NCBI RefSeq assembly: GCF_017349315.1
Contig: NZ_JAFMPP010000014.1
Span: 1-64,000 of the forward strand
Direction: 5' to 3'
Source of the DNA: Jiella flava
GTDB lineage: Bacteria > Pseudomonadota > Alphaproteobacteria > Rhizobiales > Rhizobiaceae
DNA: 64,000 bases
In this document: positions 45,956 to 54,845 of the stretch, in pieces
How the letters are laid out: each line of letters starts with the position of its first letter
How positions within the stretch are numbered: the first letter of the stretch is position 1
Made by a program: the position numbers and the translations under genes
The notes under the pieces: generated by a model
Databases searched by the model: none
Seen by the model: the letters and a program-made list of their open reading frames with translations, nothing else
What the model was told of the DNA's origin: nothing

Positions 45956-46352
45956 TCATTCCTCCCTGGAGCCGAACCCGAAGCAGCATGCGACGATCGC
46001 CATCGCACCTCCGGCCGCCGGGACTGGCCTTTGTCTGTCTCGATCCGTCGATCTTGCGAAGACCGGCCGATCAATCCCGATGATGGCTCGACGCCCGTCC
46101 GAACTGGGCCTTGGCCATTCAAGCGCGGGGCGCTGGCCCTGTCGTCGCGGATTGACTCCCGTTCCGCGGCGGTCTCGACGATCGCGTCCGAAGATTGTGT
46201 TTGGTGGCCCTTGCGGTGCCATCCGGTCCGATCCGGCTTGTCCTTGGGAGAGACGAGCCGGATCGGACCGGCGACAATGCAAGTGCTAACGTAAGGTTTC
46301 ATCCGAGCGCAACAGGAACTGTTCCCGGAATGGCCGAGCCGGTCAAACGAGC
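45956..46352. other. 397-base intergenic region with a strong palindrome
   Basis: No supported gene: several overlapping open frames in both directions reflect GC-rich sequence only. It contains the palindrome at 46223-46271 and, near its left end, the ribosome site of the propeller gene. It separates two same-strand genes and should hold the propeller promoter plus the 3' end of the kinase-regulator transcript. Confidence 0.6.
46223..46271. repeat. Perfect 16-bp inverted repeat
   Basis: CCGGTCCGATCCGGCT (46223-46238) pairs with AGCCGGATCGGACCGG (46256-46271) without mismatch, loop 17 bases. Each arm itself contains the repeated unit CCGATCCGG/CCGGATCGG. It lies 82 bases after the response regulator stop, with no T-run. 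Possible factor-independent 3' end, or a protein-binding site. Confidence 0.75.
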
Positions 46353-46988
46353 TCAGTGGCCGGCCTCCAGCATCCGGCCGCCCTTGGTCTCCAATGCGAA
46401 GCGGACAAGGTCCGAGGTCCGCTCGATGCCAAGCTTTTCCTTCATGCGGGTGGAGGTGTTGGCGACCGTCTTGTAGGCGACGCCGAGGCCATCGGCGATT
46501 TCCGACAGGCTCTTGCCTTCACCGAGCATGTGCAGGATCTGCAGCTCGCGTCGGGTCAGGTCGCTGACGCCGGTCTCCCGGGTCGTGTGCTCGCTCATCA
46601 GGGCGGCGGTTTCGCTGTCGACATAGGATTCGCCCGCCATCGCCTTTTCCAGCGCGATCAGCAACTCGTCGGAGGGGGCGCTTTTCGAGACATAGCCGAG
46701 TGCACCCTCACGCCTCGCCGAAACGGCGTAGACAAGGTCGGAATACATCGAAAAGATGACGATCTTCGCCTTCGGATCGTCGGCCCGCAGGCGCCGCAAA
46801 ACGTCGAGGCCGCTGCCGTTCTTCAGATTGATGTCGAGGATGGTGATGTCCGGCCGCCTCTTGCGGAACTCAGCAAGCGCTTCGGAGGGGCTTTCGGCCT
46901 CGAAGATCCCGGTGATCGCCAGATCCTCGACGAGTCTGCGGATACCGTCCCGAACCACCTTGTGATCGTCGACGATCAGGATGTTCAT
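46353..46988 (-). CDS. NarL/LuxR-type response regulator
   Basis: A 211-residue regulator. The receiver domain (1-120) has the acidic pocket VDDH, phosphoacceptor Asp52 in ILDINL, and the Lys in YVSKSAP. The C-terminal LuxR-type helix-turn-helix begins at LTRRELQILHMLGEGKSLSEIADGL. It overlaps the histidine kinase gene by 4 bases, giving a two-component pair. Similar pairs (ExaDE/ErbR type) regulate PQQ alcohol dehydrogenase genes in other bacteria, consistent with the context. Confidence 0.93.
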   Translation of the reverse strand: MNILIVDDHKVVRDGIRRLVEDLAITGIFEAESPSEALAEFRKRRPDITILDINLKNGSGLDVLRRLRADDPKAKIVIFSMYSDLVYAVSARREGALGYVSKSAPSDELLIALEKAMAGESYVDSETAALMSEHTTRETGVSDLTRRELQILHMLGEGKSLSEIADGLGVAYKTVANTSTRMKEKLGIERTSDLVRFALETKGGRMLEAGH

Positions 46989-48448
46989 TGCCCGTCCTTC
47001 ACTGCTGTCGTCGCGCTGGCCGCGGTGGACTCACTAAGCTCCATTCTATCAGCCGGTATGTCGGTCTCCGCAAGGGCGCTGGCTGAAAGCGGCACGCCGC
47101 CCGAGACCCGCACGCCACGCGGCCGGCGGATCTCGGCAACCGTCATATCGCCGCCCGCTGCCTCGATCCGCTCGCGCATGCCGACCAAGCCGAAGCCGCT
47201 TTCCGGCGCCGCATCGGCAAAACCGCCGCCATCGTCTTCAACCGCGAAATACAACTGTGCGCCGCGCGCCTCGATCCGTAGTGTAATCGTGCCGGGATCG
47301 CCGTGGCGAAGCGCATTGGTGAGTGCTTCGCGCACGGCGCGATAGACCAGGGTCTCGATCGTCGCGCCGAAATCGCCGTCGGGAAGCGCAGCATCGAAGG
47401 CGACGTTCGGATGGCGCATCGCAAGGTCGGCGATCATTTCCTCGATACTGCCCTTCAGGCCAAGGCCGGGCATGGTGCCGGGCCTCAGATTGCCGAGAAT
47501 GCGCCTCAATTCGCGCCGGGCTTGGTGAGCGGCCGAGACGATCGCTGCGGCCCGCTCGGCAATCGCCTCCGCGTCGGTGGCCGAAGTGTTCGCCGCCCGG
47601 CGGATGCGCGACGCGTCGACGTCGATGGCAAAGAGCAGCGGGCCGACGTCGTCATGGAGATCGCGCGCCAGTTGCGCCCGCTCCTCGTCCTCCAAATGCA
47701 GCAGCCGGTCGGAAAGGCGTCGGTTGCGCGTCGAGATCGCGTCGAGCCGGTCCATCAGCGTGTTGACGCCGTGGGCGAGCTCGCGCATTTCCGGCGGCCC
47801 TTCGGGCATGACCTTCGCGGCGTAGACGCCGTCGCCGATGCGCATGAAGGCGGTGTGGATCGCTCGCAGCGGCCGCAACGCGCGGTCGGCGACCACCCAG
47901 ACCGCGCCGAAGGCGAGCGATAGGAACAAGACCAGCAGGCCGAAGGACGTCAACAGATCGAACCAGGCATCGGTCAGTTCATTGCGCGGATCGACGACGA
48001 TCGCCGCCGCGGTGATCGGTTCGGAGGCCGCCGTCAGCGGCATGATGGTGGTCAAGGGATCGGCATCGAGCAGTTTGACGAACCACTCGGGCAGGGCGGT
48101 CGTGTCCTCGCCGAGCACCGACTGATCGCGAATGACGCCGAGCGAGTCGATCAAAAGAATCTTCACCCGGCGGTCGCCGTTGAAGGTGCGCACAAAGCCT
48201 GCAAGCTTCGCCGGAACGTCCCGCGAGGCCGGCAGTTCGGCGACGAGCTGGGCGACCCGGTTGGTTGCCACGCTGCGTGCCGCCTCGAGTTCGGTTCGAA
48301 TGGTGTCGCGGGCCTGAAAGAAGGTCAGCACCGAGCCGATGACGACGATCACCACGAATGCGACGGCCAGCGTGACGGCGAGCCGGGCCTTCAGCGACAT
48401 CGAGCCACCGCGCGAAGGGGACGGAATGGCCGATGTCTGCTGCCTCAT
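46985..48448 (-). CDS. HisKA_3-type sensor histidine kinase
   Basis: A 487-residue kinase. Helix 1 (VTLAVAFVVIVVIGSVLTFF) is followed by a periplasmic sensing part of about 130 residues and helix 2 (LLTSFGLLVLFLSLAFGAVW). A HAMP domain and the dimerisation region come next, with the phosphoacceptor His in QLARDLHDDVGPLLF. The ATPase shows ALTNALRHGD and GFGLVGMRERIEAAGG. ATG 48448 has GGGAG upstream; earlier starts are less likely. Paired with the regulator downstream; the signal may be periplasmic alcohol, metal or cofactor state. Confidence 0.92.
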   Translation of the reverse strand: MRQQTSAIPSPSRGGSMSLKARLAVTLAVAFVVIVVIGSVLTFFQARDTIRTELEAARSVATNRVAQLVAELPASRDVPAKLAGFVRTFNGDRRVKILLIDSLGVIRDQSVLGEDTTALPEWFVKLLDADPLTTIMPLTAASEPITAAAIVVDPRNELTDAWFDLLTSFGLLVLFLSLAFGAVWVVADRALRPLRAIHTAFMRIGDGVYAAKVMPEGPPEMRELAHGVNTLMDRLDAISTRNRRLSDRLLHLEDEERAQLARDLHDDVGPLLFAIDVDASRIRRAANTSATDAEAIAERAAAIVSAAHQARRELRRILGNLRPGTMPGLGLKGSIEEMIADLAMRHPNVAFDAALPDGDFGATIETLVYRAVREALTNALRHGDPGTITLRIEARGAQLYFAVEDDGGGFADAAPESGFGLVGMRERIEAAGGDMTVAEIRRPRGVRVSGGVPLSASALAETDIPADRMELSESTAASATTAVKDGQ

Positions 48449-48539
48449 GGACGCTCCCATTTCGCACTCAACCGGGACATTCCGGCGGGTCGCCGTGACG
48501 GAGGTTCCACCGGATCTCAAGCGACCGATATGGTAGCGG

Positions 48540-49802
48540 CTATCGATCGAACTTGCAGGTGGTTTCCGGCTTGTCGAAGCCGAGCGTGTCGAGTTCGGAG
48601 GTCTGGTGCAGGAACCCCTCCTGCGGCGAGGTCGAGACGACCGACTTGTAGGTCGCGAGCAGGATCGGCTGGCGCAGCTGCCAGTCCCAATCGCGGAAGG
48701 TCAGGCGCTGGCCTTTGAAGGCGGCGACGGTGAACTTGTCGCTGCGGATGAAGGCGTCGAGCTTGGCCGGATCGGCGGACTGGGTGCGCGAGGCCGCTTC
48801 GCCGATCACCCGCACCGCCGTCCAGGCCTGCATGTCCTTGGCCAGCATCCGTCGGCCCGCCTCGCGCAGGAAACGGCTTTGCATTTGCTCGCCGCCCCAT
48901 TGCTGGCTGGCCGGATGCCAGGAGGCGGGGACGAGGCCGGCAGTGCCGGCGACGGGCCGCGGAATCCAGGTGCGCCAGGGGATATAGGTGCCGAACACCT
49001 CGCTTTCGTCAGCGACGAGCAGGACGTCGTGATCCGGTAGGCTCTGGAGAAACAGCGGGATCTGCTTTTGCACCAGCGCTTGGCCCGAATCGGTTTCGCG
49101 GGCGCTGCCGCGATCCTCGAAGACCTTTTCGCCGACGATCTTGCCGCCAAATTTCTTGGCCGAACGCTTCAGCGCCTCGGCGAACAGCTTGTCGTTCGGG
49201 TGCGAGCCCTCGACCAGCGCCCAGTTGCGCCATTGCTTCCACATCAGATATTGCGCCAGCCCGTCGGTCAGCATTGAGCGCGACGGCGCGATGTGAAACA
49301 TGTTGTCGCGGCAGTCCTTGTTGCGCAGGCGGTCATCCTCCGCACCGGCATTGAGGACGATCGCGCCCTTGGCCTTGGCGAGATCGGCCGCCTTCAGCGT
49401 GTCGTCGGCGGACAGATCGGTGACGATGTAGTGATCGCCGCTATCGAGCATCTTCTGTACCGGCGCGGCGACGTCGTCGCCCGGCTTGATCGTCACCGGA
49501 TCGAGCACGAATTTTTGGCCCATGAAGGATCCGGTGGTGTCGTTATCCTTGATTGCCACCTTGGCGCCGGCGAGCCCAATATTTTCCGGTGGCACGTCGA
49601 GTACCGACAGGGCGAGGGTCGGCTCGTAGCTGCGCAGATAGCCGATCCGGACGGTTTCCATCGTCTTCTGGCCAGCGACTGGCGCGGCGGTGGTGCCCGC
49701 GGCCTGTTGGGCGAACGCCGATGGTGAAGGCTGAACAGCGATCAAAAGTGACGCAAGGGCGAACGGCAGCAGCCCGCCGGCAAAGCGACGACGATCGAAC
49801 AT
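48540..49802 (-). CDS. Periplasmic ABC substrate-binding protein, PQQ-ADH associated (LutA-like)
   Basis: A 420-residue branched-chain-amino-acid-type binding protein with a signal peptide (LLPFALASLLIAVQPSPSAFA). The body shows ETVRIGYLRSYEPTLALSVL and later MLTDGLAQYLMWKQWRNWALV, matching the binding protein of PQQ-dependent alcohol dehydrogenase systems. Such proteins lack the usual importer permease; here the only ABC permease nearby is of exporter type. 91 bases separate it from the kinase gene. Divergent from the DUF gene at 49923, so the 120-base gap holds the promoters. Confidence 0.9.
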   Translation of the reverse strand: MFDRRRFAGGLLPFALASLLIAVQPSPSAFAQQAAGTTAAPVAGQKTMETVRIGYLRSYEPTLALSVLDVPPENIGLAGAKVAIKDNDTTGSFMGQKFVLDPVTIKPGDDVAAPVQKMLDSGDHYIVTDLSADDTLKAADLAKAKGAIVLNAGAEDDRLRNKDCRDNMFHIAPSRSMLTDGLAQYLMWKQWRNWALVEGSHPNDKLFAEALKRSAKKFGGKIVGEKVFEDRGSARETDSGQALVQKQIPLFLQSLPDHDVLLVADESEVFGTYIPWRTWIPRPVAGTAGLVPASWHPASQQWGGEQMQSRFLREAGRRMLAKDMQAWTAVRVIGEAASRTQSADPAKLDAFIRSDKFTVAAFKGQRLTFRDWDWQLRQPILLATYKSVVSTSPQEGFLHQTSELDTLGFDKPETTCKFDR

Positions 49803-49922
49803 GGTGATTTTCCTCCCGCTTGGCGCGCCGGGCGGCGATCGGGCCCGGTGCGGCCTTCATTGCTCCTTCCGATTCCGCGCTCTATCACAAGGGCTTGGGC
49901 ACAGCGCTCAGGGAGGAGCCGA

Positions 49923-50477
49923 ATGTTTGCGCTTATGATGTGTTGCGGAGTGAACCTTTTGAGGCAAGCGCGACTTTTTCCCGTTGTTCTCGCCTTAGGG
50001 GCCGTGACAGTAGCGGGGCAGGCGATGGCGGCCGCGCAGAAGGTCGCCGTCTTCGACTTCGAATTGATCGATTCGAGCCTGGAGGGATCGATGATGGGCG
50101 ACGACGCGGCGCAGGATGCCCGGCTGAAGCGCATGGCGCCGATGCTGCGCGAGGATATCGGCGCGCTGCCGGGATATGAGATCGTCGATATCCAGCCGGT
50201 GGAAAAGCAAGCCGGGGACGCCAATCTGCAGAGCTGCGGCAACTGCGCGCTGCGCTTTGCCGGCCAGATCGGTGCCGATGTCGCCGTGGTCGGGACCGTG
50301 CAGAAGGTCTCCAACCTCATTCTCAACATCAACGCCTATGCCTTTGATATCAAAAGCGGCAAGACGATCGCGCGGGGCAGTGCCGACATTCGCTCCAACA
50401 CCGATGAAAGCTGGGATCGTGGCTTGCAATATCTGTTTAAGACCCGGTTGAAGGCGCAGCTGGAGAAGGCCCGGTGA
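49923..50477 (+). CDS. Secreted DUF2380/DUF3280-type protein (LutB-like position)
   Basis: A 184-residue protein with a signal peptide (LFPVVLALGAVTVAGQAMAA). The mature domain has KVAVFDFELIDSSLEG at its start, a CGNCA pair (SCGNCALRFAGQIGADVAVVG) and the late ARGSADIRSNTDESW. The family is of unknown function, common beside PQQ-associated binding proteins. The ATG has GGGAGGAG upstream. Overlaps the furan-aldehyde synthase gene by 4 bases, tying the periplasmic set to the cofactor genes. Confidence 0.8.
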   Translation: MFALMMCCGVNLLRQARLFPVVLALGAVTVAGQAMAAAQKVAVFDFELIDSSLEGSMMGDDAAQDARLKRMAPMLREDIGALPGYEIVDIQPVEKQAGDANLQSCGNCALRFAGQIGADVAVVGTVQKVSNLILNINAYAFDIKSGKTIARGSADIRSNTDESWDRGLQYLFKTRLKAQLEKAR

Positions 50478-51550
50478 CGAAACTTCTGGCAAGCGTCACC
50501 GGTCCTGAGGAAGCCACGATCGCGCTGGCCGGCGGCGCCGACATCATCGATCTGAAGGATCCGGCTCAGGGCGCGCTGGGGGCGGTGGCTCCCGCCATCC
50601 TTTCCGCGACGCTACGCGAGATCGCCGGGCGCCGGCCGGTTTCGGCCGTGGCCGGCGATCTGCCGATGCAGCCGGCTGCCGTCATCGACGCGGTTGCGGC
50701 GCGGGGCCAAGCCGACTTCGTCAAGATCGGCCTGTTTCCGGCGCCGCGGGCCGAGCGTTTGGCGGTGATCGACGCGCTGGCAAGTCTCGCCGAGACGGTT
50801 CGGCTGGTGGCGGTGTTCTTTGCCGACGGCGATCCCGATTTCGGTCTTCTGGAGGCCCTCGCGGCCGCTGGTTTTTACGGGGCGATGATCGATACGATGG
50901 GCAAGGGCGGCGACGGATTGCTGTCGACGCTGTCGCTGCCGGCCCTGTCGCGTTTCGTCTCCAGAGCCCGCGCCTTCAACCTCGTGACCGGATTGGCCGG
51001 CTCGCTCGAACCGCCGGACGTCCCGCGTCTGTTGCCGCTGCGGCCTGATTATCTCGGCTTTCGCGGGGCGTTGACCCGTGGCGCGCGGGGCGAGCGGATC
51101 GACGCGGCACAGGTGGCGCGGCTTGCGCGGCTGATCGCCGGAACGGGCGACGGCCAGGCGGCGGGCGAACCGCCCAGGCCGGGACCGCAATCCCTCGACC
51201 GCATTTTCGTGCGCGACTTTGTTCTCGATCTCGACATCGGCGCTTACGGCCATGAGCATGGCCGCCGACAGAAGGTTCGCTTCGACATCGAGGCGAAGAT
51301 CGCCCGGATCGATACCCGCCACGACGACATCGCCGAGGTCTATTCCTACGACGTGCTGATCGACGCCATCCGCGCGCGGGCGGACGCCGGCCATACCGAT
51401 CTCGTCGAGACGCTGGCGCTCGATCTGTGCCGGGAAATTTTGAGCGATGGTCGTGTCTTCGAGGTCAGCGTTGCGATCGCCAAGCTCGAACTTGGGCCGG
51501 GCGCCGTCGGCATCGAAGTGACCCGCCGACAGGGCGAGATGGCCTCCTGA
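50474..51550 (+). CDS. MfnB-like (5-formylfuran-3-yl)methyl phosphate synthase fused to dihydroneopterin-aldolase-like domain
   Basis: A 358-residue, two-domain protein. Residues 1-230 match the MfnB/DUF556 TIM-barrel: DIIDLKDPAQGALGA (Lys28), FVKIGLF (second active-site Lys) and IDTMGKGG. In archaea MfnB makes the furan phosphate precursor of methanofuran from two triose phosphates. Residues 240-350 resemble a FolB-type dihydroneopterin aldolase (FVRDFVLDLDIGAYGHE, then the late Glu in DLVETLALDLC). The fusion joins the furan and pterin branches of the cofactor set for formaldehyde oxidation. Coupled upstream with the DUF gene. Confidence 0.88.
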   Translation: MTKLLASVTGPEEATIALAGGADIIDLKDPAQGALGAVAPAILSATLREIAGRRPVSAVAGDLPMQPAAVIDAVAARGQADFVKIGLFPAPRAERLAVIDALASLAETVRLVAVFFADGDPDFGLLEALAAAGFYGAMIDTMGKGGDGLLSTLSLPALSRFVSRARAFNLVTGLAGSLEPPDVPRLLPLRPDYLGFRGALTRGARGERIDAAQVARLARLIAGTGDGQAAGEPPRPGPQSLDRIFVRDFVLDLDIGAYGHEHGRRQKVRFDIEAKIARIDTRHDDIAEVYSYDVLIDAIRARADAGHTDLVETLALDLCREILSDGRVFEVSVAIAKLELGPGAVGIEVTRRQGEMAS

Positions 51551-51887
51551 GAGTGGCTTTTCGGTCGGGCCAAGAGCGCGTGCCCCGCGCCCTCTTGCCG
51601 CTTAGGAAGGTACTGGCCGAACTGTGTCATCTGCGAAACCGGTTGGTATTTTAGGGGCGACCGGAGAGCGGTCGGTGCGAATTGGCTCTTGCGTGCGGCG
51701 CGTTCTTGGCGTTCACTTCCATTTCAGGAATGTTGCAGGCAGTGATCGGGGCGCGGATCGCCACGCCTTGGCTTGCGTTTCATTTGAAGCGATTTCAAAA
51801 GAGCGGCTCGTCAGAGGCCGGCCGAGGGCGTTGGCATTTCACCTTGCCGCCTCACGCCGTCGGAAGGAAGCGTCGGGGTAGGTTGCA
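51551..51887. other. 337-base intergenic region
   Basis: No supported gene. A possible weak hairpin lies at 51572-51596 (arms AAGAGCGCG and CGCGCCCTCTT with a 2-base bulge), which could end the previous transcript. The rest is GC-rich without evident repeats. Confidence 0.5.
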
Positions 51888-52538
51888 ATGGGTACGCGTG
51901 ATGATCTCCTCGTCGTCAAACTGGGTGGCAGCTCGGCATCCTCGCCGGATCTGGCGCGATGGGTGGCCGCGATCGGTCAGGCTAAACAGCCGACGGTGGT
52001 GGTGCCTGGCGGCGGTCCCTTCGCCAATACGGTGCGCCGCTATCAGCCAAAACTCGGTTTTGACGATCGCGCCGCCCATGAGATGGCGATCCTCGGCATG
52101 GAGCAGTTCGGCCTTGCGCTGATCAGCATGGAGCCGCGCATGGTCCGCGCGAAAGACCGCGCCGACATCGAGACGGCGCTCGAGGCCGGGCGCATTCCGG
52201 TCTGGCTCGCCCGCGACGTCGTTCTTGGGACCTCGGAGATCGCTGAGAATTGGAACGTCACGTCCGACTCGCTCGCCGCCTGGCTCGCCCATCGGCTTGC
52301 GGCCGGCGATCTCTGCCTGATCAAGCAGATCGACGTGCCGGACGGGGCGAGCGTCGATGCGCTGGTTGGCGCCCAGATCGTCGACGAGATGTTCGCCGAG
52401 CATCTGAAGGGCGCCTCGCGGTTGCATGTGGCCGGCCCTGGCGACCTGTCCAAGGCGGCTTCGCGCTTTGCCGAGGGCAAGATTCCCGGCCACACCATCG
52501 CGGCCTTCGAAATGGGCCTCGTCGCCGCGGCCGGATGA
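51888..52538 (+). CDS. Amino-acid-kinase-family protein, MfnE-like furan phosphate kinase
   Basis: A 216-residue kinase with VVKLGGSSASSPDLARW and VVPGGGPFANTVRR, the two glycine-rich nucleotide loops of the amino acid kinase fold, and later CLIKQIDVPDG. In the methanofuran pathway MfnE phosphorylates the aminomethylfuran phosphate. The neighbouring MfnB-type gene supports this assignment. No strong ribosome site is seen before the ATG. Confidence 0.85.
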   Translation: MGTRDDLLVVKLGGSSASSPDLARWVAAIGQAKQPTVVVPGGGPFANTVRRYQPKLGFDDRAAHEMAILGMEQFGLALISMEPRMVRAKDRADIETALEAGRIPVWLARDVVLGTSEIAENWNVTSDSLAAWLAHRLAAGDLCLIKQIDVPDGASVDALVGAQIVDEMFAEHLKGASRLHVAGPGDLSKAASRFAEGKIPGHTIAAFEMGLVAAAG

Positions 52539-52581
52539 TCGCGGCCCTCATCGCCGATCGAACCTTTTCAACCGCCGGCGA

Positions 52582-54042
52582 ATGATTGACAAAGCCGGCA
52601 TGGCGAAACCGCGGTTCCTCTTTCTCACCGGCCATCTGGCCCGCCCTCGGCTCGAACGGATCCTCTCCGGTCTGGATGCGCCGGAGTTCGATTGGGCGAT
52701 CGCCGATATCGGCGTGAAGGTCGCTGCGCTCGCGACCGGCGACATCATCGAACGGCGGCTGGCGCGGCCTGTCGAGGCGGATCGGGTGATCTTGCCTGGC
52801 CGCTGCCGCGCCGATCTCGATCGGCTGGCGGAGACGTTCAAGGTGCCCTTCGTGCGCGGGCCGGACGAACTCGCCGATCTGCCGGCCTTTCTCGGCCGCA
52901 AGGGCGAGCCGCCGGATCTTTCGCGCCACGCCATGCGGATCTTCGCCGAGATCGTCGATGCGACCGCCCATCCGATCGATGTGATTCTTGCCCGGGCGAA
53001 TGCGATGCGAACCGAGGGCGCCGACGTCATCGATCTTGGCTGCCTGCCGGACACGCCGTTCCACCATCTGGAGGACACGATCGCGGCGTTGAAGGCCGCC
53101 GGCCATGCGGTCAGCGTCGATTCCGCCAATCCGCGCGAATTGTCGCGGGCCAACCGCGCCGGGGCGGATTACCTCCTCAGCCTCAACGAGGCGACGCTGG
53201 CGATCGCCATGGAGGGCGATGCGGTGCCGATCCTGGTGCCGGTCGTGCCGCACGATCTTGAGTCCCTCGACAGGGCGATCGCCAAAGCCGAAGCGATGGG
53301 GATCGATTTTATCGCCGACCCGATCCTCGATCCGATCCATTTCGGCTTTTCCGCCTCGCTCTCGCGCTATCACGAGCTGCGCCGGCGCCATCCCGACATT
53401 TCCATGCTGATGGGCACGGGCAACCTCACCGAGTTGACCGACGCCGACACCTCAGGCGTCACGGCGATGCTGCTCGGGATCTGCTCGGAGCTGTCGATTG
53501 GCCATCTCCTCGTCGTCCATGTCAGCCCGCACACCCGCGCGACCATCGCCGAGCATGACGCGGCGCGGCGCATGCTGTTTGCCGCCCGCGAGGACAACGC
53601 CTTGCCGCGCGGCTATTCCAGCGCGCTGGTGCAGGTCCATGACGTCAAGCCCTTCACCGTCACGCCGGACGAGCTCGACGCGCTGGCGGCGTCGATCAAG
53701 GACCGGAACTACCGGATCGAGACCGCTGCGGACGGCATCCATCTCTACAATCGCGACATTCATGTGGTGGCGCGCGATGCTTTCGATCTGTTCCCGCATA
53801 TCACGGTCGATGGCGATGTCGGCCACGCCTTCTATCTCGGGGCCGAACTGCAGAAGGCGGAGATCGCCTGGCGGCTCGGCAAGCGCTACGCCCAGGATAC
53901 GCCGCTCGACTTCGGCGTCGGCCTGCCGAGGGAAGCGGTGGACCGCACCCGGCTGGAGGACGCCGGCCATACCTTGAAGGCAAAAAAAGCGTCAGGCCGG
54001 TCGGCGAGCCGAGATTCGAAGAAGACCGGCGAGGGGAGTTGA
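52582..54042 (+). CDS. Dihydropteroate-synthase-like protein (DUF6513 type)
   Basis: A 486-residue cytoplasmic protein. Residues about 120-370 look like a pterin-binding TIM barrel related to dihydropteroate synthase (ADVIDLGCLPDTPFHH, VSVDSANPRELSRANRAGAD, MLMGTGNLTELTDADTSG). The N-terminal part starts LFLTGHLARPRLERIL; the C-terminal domain includes KDRNYRIETAADGIHLYN. Proteins of this type occur with tetrahydromethanopterin biosynthesis genes in methylotrophs and methanogens. Two starts are possible (52582 or 52600). The last 25 residues are basic and non-conserved. Confidence 0.85.
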   Translation: MIDKAGMAKPRFLFLTGHLARPRLERILSGLDAPEFDWAIADIGVKVAALATGDIIERRLARPVEADRVILPGRCRADLDRLAETFKVPFVRGPDELADLPAFLGRKGEPPDLSRHAMRIFAEIVDATAHPIDVILARANAMRTEGADVIDLGCLPDTPFHHLEDTIAALKAAGHAVSVDSANPRELSRANRAGADYLLSLNEATLAIAMEGDAVPILVPVVPHDLESLDRAIAKAEAMGIDFIADPILDPIHFGFSASLSRYHELRRRHPDISMLMGTGNLTELTDADTSGVTAMLLGICSELSIGHLLVVHVSPHTRATIAEHDAARRMLFAAREDNALPRGYSSALVQVHDVKPFTVTPDELDALAASIKDRNYRIETAADGIHLYNRDIHVVARDAFDLFPHITVDGDVGHAFYLGAELQKAEIAWRLGKRYAQDTPLDFGVGLPREAVDRTRLEDAGHTLKAKKASGRSASRDSKKTGEGS

Positions 54043-54046
54043 GACG

Positions 54047-54622
54047 ATGCCCTATATCCGCGAGAGCATTCTAACGACGGTCTCGGCAGACGGCACAGTC
54101 CATCTCGCGCCGCTGGGGATCATCGAGGAGAAGGATGGTTGGGTCATCGCGCCGTTCCGGCCGTCGACAACGCTGACCAACATCGCGGCGAACGGCCTGG
54201 CTGTCGTCAACTACACCGACGAGGCGAAGATCTTTGCCGGCTGCCTCACCGGCCGCAAGGACTGGCCGCTGACCGCGATCGACAATTGTCCGGTCCCGCG
54301 TCTCGAGGCGGCGCTGGCGCATGACGTGCTTCAGGTTGAGAGCGTCACCGCACACGACACCCGGCCGCGCTATTTCTGTAAGGTGATCGCCTCGGGTCAG
54401 CACCGGCCTTTCACCGGCATGAACCGGGCGAAAGCCGCGGTGCTTGAAGCCGCGATCCTCGTCAGCCGGCTGAATATGTTGCCGGCGGAGAAGATCGAGA
54501 ACGAGATCGCGTATCTCAAGATCGCTATCGACAAGACCGCCGGCCCCGAGGAGGAACAGGCGTTCTATTGGCTGTTGGAAAAGGTGATCGAGCACCTTGC
54601 CGCCTGCGAGGCCTCGGACTGA
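54047..54622 (+). CDS. DUF447-family flavin-reductase-like protein
   Basis: A 191-residue protein with a split-barrel flavin-binding look: ESILTTVSADGTVHLAPLGI, then TTLTNIAANGLAVVNYTDEA. DUF447 proteins bind FMN and co-occur with H4MPT genes in methylotrophs and archaea. It begins 4 bases after the dihydropteroate-synthase-like gene, so it belongs to the same operon. Reaction unknown. Confidence 0.85.
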   Translation: MPYIRESILTTVSADGTVHLAPLGIIEEKDGWVIAPFRPSTTLTNIAANGLAVVNYTDEAKIFAGCLTGRKDWPLTAIDNCPVPRLEAALAHDVLQVESVTAHDTRPRYFCKVIASGQHRPFTGMNRAKAAVLEAAILVSRLNMLPAEKIENEIAYLKIAIDKTAGPEEEQAFYWLLEKVIEHLAACEASD

Positions 54623-54845
54623 AGGTCGCACTGCCCACTTGCCCTATCGCGCTCTAGCTGCGGTGTTGCGGCTCGATCTATGACTCGGCGGTCTGCAACT
54701 TTGGCATCGGATCGGCGAACAGTTCGTGACTGAGCGAAACCATCCTGCTCTCAAGGCATTAACCCTGAAATTTCGAACCGTTCCAAAATCGGTCGCGGTC
54801 GCGGAGCCGCGCCTTAGGGGCGAAAACGAAGGGCGAACTTTACCG

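Noticed and set aside
45952-46302. Several overlapping small open frames in the 397-base gap
   Set aside because: They occur in multiple frames on both strands across a palindrome, lack ribosome sites and resemble nothing known.
51624-51881. Small open frame of 85 codons before the MfnE-like gene
   Set aside because: No ribosome site, His/Arg-rich composition and no similarity; treated as intergenic.
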